Assembly: GCA_002293665.1 (NCBI GenBank)
Contig: DBDQ01000092.1
Span: 9,673 to 15,229, forward strand
Origin: Alistipes sp. UBA928
GTDB lineage: Bacteria; Bacteroidota; Bacteroidia; Bacteroidales; Rikenellaceae
Length of the DNA: 5,557 nucleotides
Direction: 5' to 3'
Position numbers and translations under genes: made by a program. The notes beneath the pieces are model-generated. The model had not been told where the DNA came from and searched no databases. It worked only from the letters and a program-made list of their open reading frames with translations. Positions 1 through 5,557 of the stretch are shown here, piece by piece. How positions within the stretch are numbered: the stretch's first letter is position 1; each line of letters begins with the position of its first letter.

Positions 1-417
1 ATGAGCGAAAACGACTGGGACGGCTGGAAACTGCTCACCGACGCTATCGGCGACAAGTGCCAGCTCGTTGGCGACGACCTGTTCGTTACCAACGTCGACT
101 TCCTGAAGAAGGGCATCGAAATGGGTTGCGGAAACTCGATTCTCATCAAGGTTAACCAGATCGGCTCGCTGACCGAAACTCTCGACGCGATCGAAATGGC
201 CCACCGCGCCGGCTACACCTCGGTCACTTCGCACCGCAGCGGCGAGACCGAAGACAGTACCATCGCCGACATTGCCGTGGCTACCAACAGCGGCCAAATC
301 AAGACCGGCTCGATGTCGCGCTCCGACCGTATGGCCAAGTACAACCAGCTCCTGCGTATCGAGGAAGAGTTGGGCGACCAGGCTATCTACGGCTACACCA
401 AGATATACAAGAAGTAA
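1..417 (+). CDS. eno: Enolase (phosphopyruvate hydratase), 3' part
   Basis: This is the C-terminal 138 residues of enolase, which interconverts 2-phosphoglycerate and phosphoenolpyruvate in cytoplasmic glycolysis and gluconeogenesis. Landmarks of the barrel active site are visible: the Mg-ligand region VGDDLFVTN (window residues 23-31), the catalytic-lysine motif SILIKVNQIGSLTET (K50), the substrate loop SHRSGETED (77-85), and IKTGSMSRSDR (100-110). The frame is open at the first base. The ATG at position 1 is an internal methionine, because the family continues upstream with the Mg-binding Glu-Asp just before this point, and full enolases are about 430 residues long. The C terminus (YGYTKIYKK) is complete and ends at TAA. 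An intrinsic terminator follows 29 bases later, so eno is the last gene of its transcript. The identification is secure. Confidence 0.97.
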   Translation: MSENDWDGWKLLTDAIGDKCQLVGDDLFVTNVDFLKKGIEMGCGNSILIKVNQIGSLTETLDAIEMAHRAGYTSVTSHRSGETEDSTIADIAVATNSGQIKTGSMSRSDRMAKYNQLLRIEEELGDQAIYGYTKIYKK

Positions 418-446
418 GAAATTTATAATTTTTGAAATTCGGGAAT

Positions 447-486
447 GGGGCCTGCGCGGTGTTTTATCGCGCGGCCCCGTTTTTTT
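447..486 (+). terminator. Intrinsic terminator after eno
   Basis: A GC-rich stem pairs GGGGCCTGCGCG (447-458) with CGCGCGGCCCC (468-478). Eleven base pairs form, with one bulged T on the left arm and a 9-base loop. A run of seven T (480-486) follows at once. This is a textbook rho-independent terminator for the + strand. The opposite strand lacks a matching T run, so it looks one-directional. It isolates uvrA from eno transcription. Confidence 0.92.
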
Positions 487-491
487 GACGA

Positions 492-519
492 AATAAATGT
501 GTATCTTTACACGTTTATT
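492..519. promoter_or_regulatory. Near-perfect 28-bp inverted repeat before uvrA (possible operator)
   Basis: The left arm AATAAATGTGTA (492-503) and right arm TACACGTTTATT (508-519) are reverse complements at 11 of 12 positions around a TCTT centre. The single mismatch (T498/G513) would be a U-G wobble in a + strand transcript. It lies between the eno terminator and the uvrA start and covers a possible -7 box. No T run follows, so it is not a terminator. A repressor operator is the simplest reading. An RNA hairpin is possible only if transcription starts upstream of it. No regulator can be named from the sequence. Confidence 0.55.
502..509 (+). promoter_or_regulatory. Possible Bacteroidota -7 box for uvrA
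   Basis: TATCTTTA matches the Bacteroidota -7 consensus TAnnTTTG except at the last base. A TTTG occurs at 484-487, but it is only 14 bases upstream instead of the usual 19-21, so the -33 element is not convincing. The strong terminator just upstream implies that uvrA needs its own promoter. A start near 514-516 would give a leader of under 20 bases before the GTG at 532. Confidence 0.35.
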
Positions 520-531
520 CGCTTTCATAAC

Positions 532-3381
532 GTGGAGGAAAAGATCAGTATACACGGCGCGAGGGTCAACAATCTGAAAAATGTGGACCTCGAAATTCCG
601 CGCGACAAACTCGTGGTGGTAACCGGCCTGAGCGGCAGCGGCAAGTCGTCGCTCGCCTTCGACACCATCTACGCCGAGGGTCAGCGCCGCTATATGGAGA
701 CGCTGTCGATCTACGCGCGGCAGTATGTGGGCAACATGGAGAGGCCCGATGTAGACAAGATCACGGGGCTTTCGCCGGTCGTGGCGATCGAGCAGAAGAC
801 CACGAGCAAGAACCCGCGCTCGACAGTGGGCACCATAACCGAGATAAACGACTTCCTGAGGCTCCTTTTCGCGCGCGCGTCGCGGGCATACTCTCCCGTC
901 ACGGGTGAGGAGATGGTGCACTACACCGACGACCAGATAGCCGACCTGATAACCGCCGGATACGACGGGCGCAAAGTGGCCCTGATGGCGCCGATAGTGA
1001 AGCGGCGCAAGGGGCACTATCGCGAACTGTTCGAGGGGCTCGTGCGAAAGGGATTTACCTACGCACGCATCGACGGCGAGATGACCGAGCTCGGTGCCGG
1101 AATGAAACTCGATCGCTACAAGGCCCACACCATAGATCTCGTCGTAGACCGGCTCGTGGTGAAACCCGATGTGCGCGACAGGTTGATGAAAAGCCTGCGC
1201 GAGGCGATGCGTCAGGGTAAGGGCACGATGATGCTGTATGACTACGACGCCGATGCCGCGAGATACTATTCGCGCCATCTGATGTGTCCGTCGACGGGGG
1301 TGTCGTTTGCCGATCCCGCTCCGCACACATTTTCGTTCAACTCGCCGCAGGGGGCGTGTCCGCATTGCGGGGGTCTGGGTGAGGAGGCGCGTTTCGATGT
1401 TACAAAGATAATCCCTGATCAGACCAAAAGCATTCGTGCCGGAGCGATCGAGCCGTTCGGAAAGCCGAAGTCGGGCCGCCTGTTCGCCGTGATGGAGGCG
1501 CTGGGTAAACGATACGACTTTACACTCGACGATCCCGTCGGCACGATCGGCGAGGCGGGCATGGGTGCCGTGCTCTACGGTGATCCCGAGCCGTTGCGAA
1601 TCGACGTCGGGACGTACCGTTATGGCGGCGGTCACGAAATGACTTCGTGGGAGGGGATTGCCGAGTGGCTCGAAGGACAGGAGGAGGATGGAAAGACCGA
1701 GCGGTGGAGGGAGCAGTTCCTCGTGAGGGAGGCATGTTCGGTGTGCGGCGGCTCGCGGCTGAAGCCCGAGGCGTTGCATTTCCGCATAGGCGACAAGAAC
1801 ATTGCCGACCTGTCGAGAATGTCGATAGAGGAGTTCGCCGAGTGGATGCAGGAGATCGACGCGCTGTTCAATCCGCGCGAGAGAACCATTGCACGCGAGA
1901 TAGTGAAGGAGATTGGCGACAGGCTCGGGTTTCTCGTTAAAGTGGGGTTGGGGTATCTGTCGCTTGGGCGGTCATCGCGCTCGCTGTCGGGCGGAGAGAG
2001 CCAGCGAATAAGGCTTGCAACGCAGATCGGGTCGCGACTCGTGAACGTGCTCTACATTCTCGACGAGCCGAGTATTGGCCTCCATCAGAGGGATAACCGG
2101 AAACTTATCTCGTCGTTGCAGGAGCTGCGCGACGCAGGAAACTCGGTGATAGTGGTGGAACACGACGAGGAGATGATACGCAGTGCCGACTTCATTGTCG
2201 ACGTTGGCCCTCTGGCGGGACGGAAAGGTGGTGAGATAGTTGCCGCGGGTGGTATAGACGACATACTTGCCGCCCCGGGGTCGATCACCGCCGACTACCT
2301 GTCGGGGCGCCGCCGCATAGAGACCCCGGCGAAACGCAGGCCCGGAAACGGAACTAAGATAACCGTGAAAGGGGCCCGTGGTAACAACCTTAAAAACGTG
2401 ACGGCGGAGTTTCCGCTTGGTTGCATGGTGTGTGTCACTGGTGTGAGCGGCAGCGGGAAGTCGACGCTCGTGAACGACACGCTGCGACCCGCCCTCAGCC
2501 GCCACCTCTACAACTCATACGCACAGCCGCTGCCACACGACAGCATAGAGGGGATCGACAATATCGACAAGTTGGTGGTGGTCGACCAGTCGCCCATAGG
2601 TCGCACGCCGCGCAGTAACCCCGCCACGTACTCGGGGGTGTGGGGCGATATTCGTAAACTTTTCGAGGCGACACCCGACGCGCAGATTCGCGGTTTTGGT
2701 GCCGGACGTTTCTCGTTCAACGTGCGGGGAGGGCGATGCGAGGAGTGTCGCGGTGCGGGGGTACAGACCATCGAGATGAACTTTCTGCCCGACGTTTACG
2801 TGCGCTGCAAGGTGTGCGGCGGTAAACGTTATAACCGCGAAACGCTGGAGGTTAAGTATAAGGGCAAGAACATATCCGAGGTTTTGGAGATGACGGTCAA
2901 CATGGCCGTCGAGTTCTTCGCCCACATACCGAAGATACACACCAAACTGCGCGCAATACAGAGCGTCGGGCTCGGCTATCTGCGTCTGGGTCAGCCCTGC
3001 ACCACACTTTCGGGCGGCGAGAGCCAGCGTATAAAGCTTTCGGCCGAGTTGGCGCGCCACGACACCGGTCGCACGCTCTATATTTTGGATGAACCCACCA
3101 CGGGGCTCCATTTCGAGGATGTGCGGCAGCTTTTGGAGGTGATCGAGTTGCTGGTCGACCGGGGCAACACCATGATCGTGATCGAGCACAACCTCGATGT
3201 GATACGCGCCGCCGACCGGATCATCGACATGGGGCCCGAGGGTGGCGCCGCAGGAGGAGAGATCGTTGCCACGGGTACCCCCGAGCAGGTGGCCCGAAAG
3301 TCTCGCAGCCATACGGGGGAGTTTCTCAAAGCTATCGAAGTTACGGACGCCATCGGGAAACGAAAAATGTCGATGCGATGA
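532..3381 (+). CDS. uvrA: UvrA, excinuclease ABC subunit A (class I)
   Basis: UvrA is the ATPase that finds helix-distorting DNA lesions and loads UvrB in nucleotide excision repair. The protein is 949 residues from GTG 532, against about 940 for the family. Two ABC ATPase halves are complete. Half one has Walker A GLSGSGKSS (32-40), signature LSGGESQR (485-492) and Walker B LYILDEPSIGLH (507 on). Half two has Walker A GVSGSGKST (637-645), signature LSGGESQR (826-833) and Walker B LYILDEPTTGLH (849 on). A UvrB-binding region (about 117-250, including APIVKRRKGHYRE) marks it as class I. The essential second zinc module is intact (C736, C739, C759, C762). The first is atypical: C252 is followed by P-S-T255, so one cysteine is absent, while C276 and C279 remain. 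GTG 532 gives MEEKISIHGAR, the normal family start. The in-frame ATG at 445 lies inside the eno terminator and GTG 499 lies inside the palindrome, so both are unlikely. No Shine-Dalgarno is seen. It overlaps dtd by 4 bases. Confidence 0.97.
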   Translation: MEEKISIHGARVNNLKNVDLEIPRDKLVVVTGLSGSGKSSLAFDTIYAEGQRRYMETLSIYARQYVGNMERPDVDKITGLSPVVAIEQKTTSKNPRSTVGTITEINDFLRLLFARASRAYSPVTGEEMVHYTDDQIADLITAGYDGRKVALMAPIVKRRKGHYRELFEGLVRKGFTYARIDGEMTELGAGMKLDRYKAHTIDLVVDRLVVKPDVRDRLMKSLREAMRQGKGTMMLYDYDADAARYYSRHLMCPSTGVSFADPAPHTFSFNSPQGACPHCGGLGEEARFDVTKIIPDQTKSIRAGAIEPFGKPKSGRLFAVMEALGKRYDFTLDDPVGTIGEAGMGAVLYGDPEPLRIDVGTYRYGGGHEMTSWEGIAEWLEGQEEDGKTERWREQFLVREACSVCGGSRLKPEALHFRIGDKNIADLSRMSIEEFAEWMQEIDALFNPRERTIAREIVKEIGDRLGFLVKVGLGYLSLGRSSRSLSGGESQRIRLATQIGSRLVNVLYILDEPSIGLHQRDNRKLISSLQELRDAGNSVIVVEHDEEMIRSADFIVDVGPLAGRKGGEIVAAGGIDDILAAPGSITADYLSGRRRIETPAKRRPGNGTKITVKGARGNNLKNVTAEFPLGCMVCVTGVSGSGKSTLVNDTLRPALSRHLYNSYAQPLPHDSIEGIDNIDKLVVVDQSPIGRTPRSNPATYSGVWGDIRKLFEATPDAQIRGFGAGRFSFNVRGGRCEECRGAGVQTIEMNFLPDVYVRCKVCGGKRYNRETLEVKYKGKNISEVLEMTVNMAVEFFAHIPKIHTKLRAIQSVGLGYLRLGQPCTTLSGGESQRIKLSAELARHDTGRTLYILDEPTTGLHFEDVRQLLEVIELLVDRGNTMIVIEHNLDVIRAADRIIDMGPEGGAAGGEIVATGTPEQVARKSRSHTGEFLKAIEVTDAIGKRKMSMR

Positions 3382-3842
3382 GGGTGTTGATACAGAGGGT
3401 TTCCGAGGCGGCGGTGGTGATCGGCGGGGTGGAGCGTGCGCGTATCGGGCCGGGAATGGTGGTGCTTGTGGGTATCGAGGAGGCCGATGGCGATGGTGGA
3501 GGTGAGGAGGACATCGACTGGTTGACCGGGAAGATTGCCCGGCTTAGGATTTTCGATGACTCCGACGGCGTGATGAACCTCGATATTATTCAAACAGGCG
3601 GCGAGATACTGGCTATAAGCCAGTTTACACTCCATGCTTCCACGCGGAAAGGCAACCGTCCTTCTTACATACGCGCCGCAAGGCCCGAGGTCGCCGAGCC
3701 GATCTACGAAAAATTCACGGCCCGGCTGTCGTGCGAAACAGTCCGCGAAGTCAAAACAGGCGTCTTCGGAGCCGATATGAAAGTCGCCCTTGTCAACGAC
3801 GGCCCCGTGACGATACTCATTGACAGCAGGAACAAAGAATAA
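3378..3842 (+). CDS. dtd: D-aminoacyl-tRNA deacylase (DTD)
   Basis: DTD hydrolyses D-amino acids (and glycine mischarged on tRNA-Ala) from tRNA, proofreading chirality in the cytoplasm, normally as a homodimer. The 154-residue length is close to the family's 145-150. Family motifs are clear: N-terminal MRVLIQRVSEA, the active-site motif SQFTLHAS (81-88), GNRPSYI just after it, and the Gly-cisPro motif NDGPVT with G142-P143, which gives the D-chiral selectivity. A Gly/Asp/Glu-rich loop (EADGDGGGEED, 35-45) makes it slightly longer than E. coli Dtd; it is encoded by a simple GGTGAG/GATGG-type stretch. The ATG overlaps the uvrA stop as ATGA, which suggests translational coupling; no separate ribosome site is visible. 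A 45-codon ORF starts 4 bases after its TAA. The identification is secure. Confidence 0.96.
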   Translation: MRVLIQRVSEAAVVIGGVERARIGPGMVVLVGIEEADGDGGGEEDIDWLTGKIARLRIFDDSDGVMNLDIIQTGGEILAISQFTLHASTRKGNRPSYIRAARPEVAEPIYEKFTARLSCETVREVKTGVFGADMKVALVNDGPVTILIDSRNKE

Positions 3843-3846
3843 ACCG

Positions 3847-3984
3847 ATGCTCCTCGAAACACCAGGAGATGTAATTTCCAGGCTTGCCGACGGTAAATTT
3901 GACGTCAAAGCCTCTTTCCGATACACCATCGAGGGCGACAATCTGACCCTTACCCCGCTCGGGTATGAAAGATTTCCAAATTAA
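3847..3984 (+). CDS. Small protein of unknown function, 45 residues
   Basis: An ATG ORF of 45 codons starts only 4 bases after the dtd stop and ends with TAA at 3982-3984, just before the promoter box of the next gene. It is missed by a 60-residue cut-off. The product begins MLLETPGDVISRLADGKFDV and ends LGYERFPN; it has no signal peptide, membrane segment or cysteine. The first part could be a short helix. The rest alternates polar and hydrophobic residues (YTIEGDNLTLTPLG), like a beta-hairpin of the kind found in META- or lipocalin-like domains, but it is too short for either. Codon choice (GAC, GGC, ACC, CTC, ATC) resembles the neighbours. Its position suggests it is co-transcribed with uvrA-dtd. 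I do not recognise the family. It may be a true small protein or the remnant of a larger gene. Confidence 0.55.
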   Translation: MLLETPGDVISRLADGKFDVKASFRYTIEGDNLTLTPLGYERFPN

Positions 3985-3989
3985 TTATC

Positions 3990-3997
3990 TATCTTTG
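3990..3997 (+). promoter_or_regulatory. Bacteroidota-type -7 promoter box for mqnA
   Basis: TATCTTTG is a perfect match to the Bacteroidota -7 consensus TAnnTTTG, set in an AT-rich patch (3973-3997) right after the small ORF ends. No TTTG lies at the usual 19-21 base distance upstream; TTTC at 3973-3976 is too close. A start near 4003 would give a leader of about 45 bases before the mqnA ATG. Confidence 0.55.
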
Positions 3998-4048
3998 CGG
4001 TGGTGCTCTGCGCCGAACACAAGTGTAACCAATTGAGAACAAGTATGG

Positions 4049-4825
4049 ATGACCCGTCCGGTGATAAACGTTGCTGCGGTTTCGTACCTCAATACCATAC
4101 CTTTCCTGTATGGTCTCCGGCACTCCGAGGAGCTGTCGGCGGGGCTTGTTTTGTCTCCTCCGAGTGGTTGCACGGCGGCTTTCGATGCGCGTGAGGCCGA
4201 TGTTGCTCTCGTTCCCGTGGGGGGACTGCCTTTGATCAAAGATCCCGATTTCGATGTTGTAACTTCGTGGTGCATAGGTGCCGATGGGCCCGTGCGCACG
4301 GTGGTGGTGATGTCCGACGCGCCGCTGAAGGGGATTAAACGGGTGTGGCTCGACAGCCATTCGCAAACCTCCGTTGCATTGGCGCGTCTACTTGCATCGA
4401 GATATTGGAAGATCGCCCCCGAATGGGTCGACCTGCAAGATTATTCGGTGATCGAAGACGCGCGCGAGGGCGACGCTTTCGTGCTGATCGGCGACAAGGT
4501 GTTTGACAACGAGGGACGGTTTGCAAACACCTGGGATATGGCCGAAGAGTGGACTAAGTACGCCAAACTGCCCTTTGTGTTCGCCGTGTGGGTGGCGCGC
4601 AAGAGCGTTCCCGCCGAGACCCTCGCCGCACTCGAAAACGCTCTAACACTCGGTGTGGAGCGCATATACGAGTCGATTCTCGAGAGCCGGTATGCCGACC
4701 GGCCATACGCTTATGAATATCTGACACGCAACATAGACTACTTTTTCGACGAGCAAAAACGACGCGGCCTCGATCGCTTCCGAGACGAAGGTCTCAAGGC
4801 GACCCTCAGGGCCAATCCCGGCTGA
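4049..4825 (+). CDS. mqnA: MqnA-family protein (chorismate dehydratase, futalosine pathway)
   Basis: The 258-residue product belongs to the MqnA/MqnD family (VitK2_biosynt), which has a periplasmic-binding-protein fold but acts in the cytoplasm. MqnA converts chorismate to 3-[(1-carboxyvinyl)oxy]benzoate, the first step of futalosine-dependent menaquinone synthesis. Supporting motifs are VSYLNTIPFLYGL (11-23, with the conserved SYLN), DVALVPVGGL (about 50-59), the CIGADGPVRTVVV segment, DSHSQTSVALARLL (102-115), FVLIGDKVF, and LPFVFAVWVARK (174-185). The conserved DSHSQTS and FAVW blocks fit MqnA better than MqnD. There is no signal peptide. ATG 4049 is chosen because it places MTRPVINVAAVSYLN in the family's usual N-terminal position; the ATG at 4045 is in another frame. 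It has its own promoter box upstream, and no other menaquinone gene lies in the window. The family is secure; the exact reaction is inferred. Confidence 0.88.
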   Translation: MTRPVINVAAVSYLNTIPFLYGLRHSEELSAGLVLSPPSGCTAAFDAREADVALVPVGGLPLIKDPDFDVVTSWCIGADGPVRTVVVMSDAPLKGIKRVWLDSHSQTSVALARLLASRYWKIAPEWVDLQDYSVIEDAREGDAFVLIGDKVFDNEGRFANTWDMAEEWTKYAKLPFVFAVWVARKSVPAETLAALENALTLGVERIYESILESRYADRPYAYEYLTRNIDYFFDEQKRRGLDRFRDEGLKATLRANPG

Positions 4826-4850
4826 CTGATCTCATACAGATGATCAGTTA
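4823..4850 (+). other. Hairpin spanning the mqnA stop codon
   Basis: TGACTGATC (4823-4831) pairs with GATCAGTTA (4842-4850) over nine positions, one of them G-U, with a 10-base loop. The stem starts with the mqnA stop codon itself. It is AT-rich and no T run follows, so it is not a normal intrinsic terminator. It could protect the mRNA 3' end, act as a weak terminator, or be a protein site before corA. Confidence 0.4.
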
Positions 4851-4898
4851 ACAGAGTGTAATATTTAAACGCTGTCGGCGTTCCGACCGGGAATCAAT
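4851..4898 (+). promoter_or_regulatory. corA upstream leader with weak promoter-like and hairpin features
   Basis: The bases before corA hold an AT-rich patch, TAATATTTAAA (4859-4869), that resembles but does not match the TAnnTTTG -7 box. After it, GTCGG (4874-4878) and CCGAC (4883-4887) could form a 5-bp hairpin with a CGTT loop, 11 bases before the ATG. No Shine-Dalgarno is seen. A promoter here is plausible but weakly supported. Confidence 0.25.
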
Positions 4899-5557
4899 AT
4901 GATCACAATATATCTCAAACAACACGGAAAGATTATTCGCAATGCCGAGCCCGACCAGTTGGAAGAGCTGGGCTACGACGACGTACTGTGGATCGACCTG
5001 CTCAGCCCGTCGGTCAGGGAGCAGAAGGCCATCGAAGATTACCTCGACATAGACCTTTTGACGCGACAGCAGGTGGAGGAGATCGAATCGTCATCGAAAT
5101 ATGCCGAGACCGAGCAGAGTATCGTTGCCAACTCCATATTTTTCGTTCCGAGCGAGAAGGATGATAAGGGATTTACTCTCGAACCGGTGTCGTTCACTCT
5201 CACCGAGGGGTTGCTCGTGACTTCGCGCGAGGCCGAAAGCCGTACCTTCGCCGAGATGGGCAAACGGCTGCAGGTCAACTCGAAGCCCTATCCGACGGGG
5301 TTTCACCTGTTTGTGTCGATCCTTGAGATACGTATCGACCTCGACGCCGACATCGTGGAGGCCGAGGCGAGACGCATATCGCAGTTGAGTGGACAGGTGG
5401 GCGACGAGGTGAGGAGCAACGAGCAGCTGATCAAGCACATCAATGCCATTCAGGAGAGCATGATGACGATACGCGAGGGGATTTTCGACCGGCAGAGGGT
5501 GCTGAGCGGCGTGCTGCGCAGCGAGCATTTTCCGAACGACGTCTATCCGCGCCTGCA
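4899..5557 (+). CDS. corA: CorA-family divalent cation transporter, N-terminal part
   Basis: This frame runs off the window end after 219 codons and two bases with no stop. CorA proteins are pentameric inner-membrane channels for Mg2+ and Co2+ with a large N-terminal cytoplasmic domain. What is visible fits that domain: MITIYLKQHGKI, the early block VLWIDLLSPS (29-38), IDLLTRQQVEEIESSSKYAE (about 48-67), then the beta-strand region LEPVSFTLTEGLLVTSREAE. From F135 on (FHLFVSILEIRIDLDADIVE) it becomes the long charged stalk helix with coiled-coil character, followed by IREGIFDRQRVLSGVLRS. The two transmembrane helices and the diagnostic GMN motif lie beyond the window, so the exact substrate and subfamily cannot be checked. 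ATG 4899 is preferred because translation from it gives a typical CorA N terminus. The gene lies 73 bases after mqnA and may be transcribed separately. Confidence 0.85.
   Translation, partial: MITIYLKQHGKIIRNAEPDQLEELGYDDVLWIDLLSPSVREQKAIEDYLDIDLLTRQQVEEIESSSKYAETEQSIVANSIFFVPSEKDDKGFTLEPVSFTLTEGLLVTSREAESRTFAEMGKRLQVNSKPYPTGFHLFVSILEIRIDLDADIVEAEARRISQLSGQVGDEVRSNEQLIKHINAIQESMMTIREGIFDRQRVLSGVLRSEHFPNDVYPRL

Noticed and set aside
1..417. A complete 138-residue gene starting at the first base
   Set aside because: The ATG is an internal methionine of enolase. The barrel's upstream half, including other metal ligands, must lie before the window.
445..531. N-terminal extension of UvrA from ATG 445 or GTG 499
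   Set aside because: The extra residues overlap the eno terminator and the palindrome, do not resemble UvrA N termini, and the family start aligns at GTG 532.
2515..3312. 265-residue antisense ORF within uvrA
   Set aside because: It is wholly opposite conserved UvrA sequence, shows no family motifs, and is typical of shadow frames in GC-rich genes. The same applies to the shorter antisense ORF at 1972-2505.
3608..3624. Perfect 7-bp inverted repeat ACTGGCT / AGCCAGT in dtd
   Set aside because: It falls on the codons before and within the SQFT active-site motif, has no T run, and is probably coincidental.
3078..3941. 287-residue antisense ORF
   Set aside because: It lies opposite uvrA, dtd and the small ORF, has no recognisable domain, and is a by-product of GC-rich codon use on the + strand.
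4094..4114. Perfect 7-bp inverted repeat ACCATAC / GTATGGT early in mqnA
   Set aside because: These bases encode the conserved NTIPFLYG motif, so the coding constraint explains them. Any RNA effect near the start is speculative.
1..5557. A novel multi-gene system, mobile element or CRISPR array
   Set aside because: Genes are recognisable housekeeping families on one strand with uniform composition. No transposase, terminal repeats, spaced repeats, tRNA or phage-like genes were seen.

Overview
This window looks like a chromosomal housekeeping segment from a member of the Bacteroidota. It is probably a GC-rich Bacteroidales such as an Alistipes-like gut species; the genus is a guess. Three things point this way: no start codon has a convincing Shine-Dalgarno sequence, there is a perfect TAnnTTTG-type -7 box before one gene, and the UvrA and Dtd protein sequences have the character of that phylum. 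All genes lie on the + strand. They use GC-rich third positions throughout, which creates many long antisense shadow frames.

Layout: (1) 1-417 is the 3' end of enolase (eno), cut by the window edge and closed by a strong intrinsic terminator at 447-486. (2) A 45-bp gap before uvrA holds a near-perfect 28-bp inverted repeat (492-519) that overlaps a possible -7 promoter box. (3) uvrA (532-3381, GTG start) encodes the damage-recognition ATPase of nucleotide excision repair. It overlaps dtd (3378-3842, D-aminoacyl-tRNA deacylase) by 4 bases. A 45-codon ORF of unknown function (3847-3984) follows dtd after 4 bases, so the three probably form one transcription unit. (4) A new promoter (-7 box at 3990-3997) precedes a MqnA-family gene (4049-4825), a chorismate dehydratase-like protein of the futalosine route to menaquinone. 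Its stop codon lies inside a 9-bp hairpin. (5) corA (4899 to the window end) is a CorA-type divalent-cation transporter, cut off before its membrane helices.

The genes do not form one pathway. They cover glycolysis, DNA repair, translation proofreading, quinone synthesis and metal transport. I saw no mobile element, CRISPR array, tRNA, rRNA or defence-type system. The points most worth a second look are the palindrome over the uvrA promoter region, the unannotated 45-codon ORF, the missing zinc ligand in UvrA's first zinc module, and the MqnA gene without other futalosine genes beside it.
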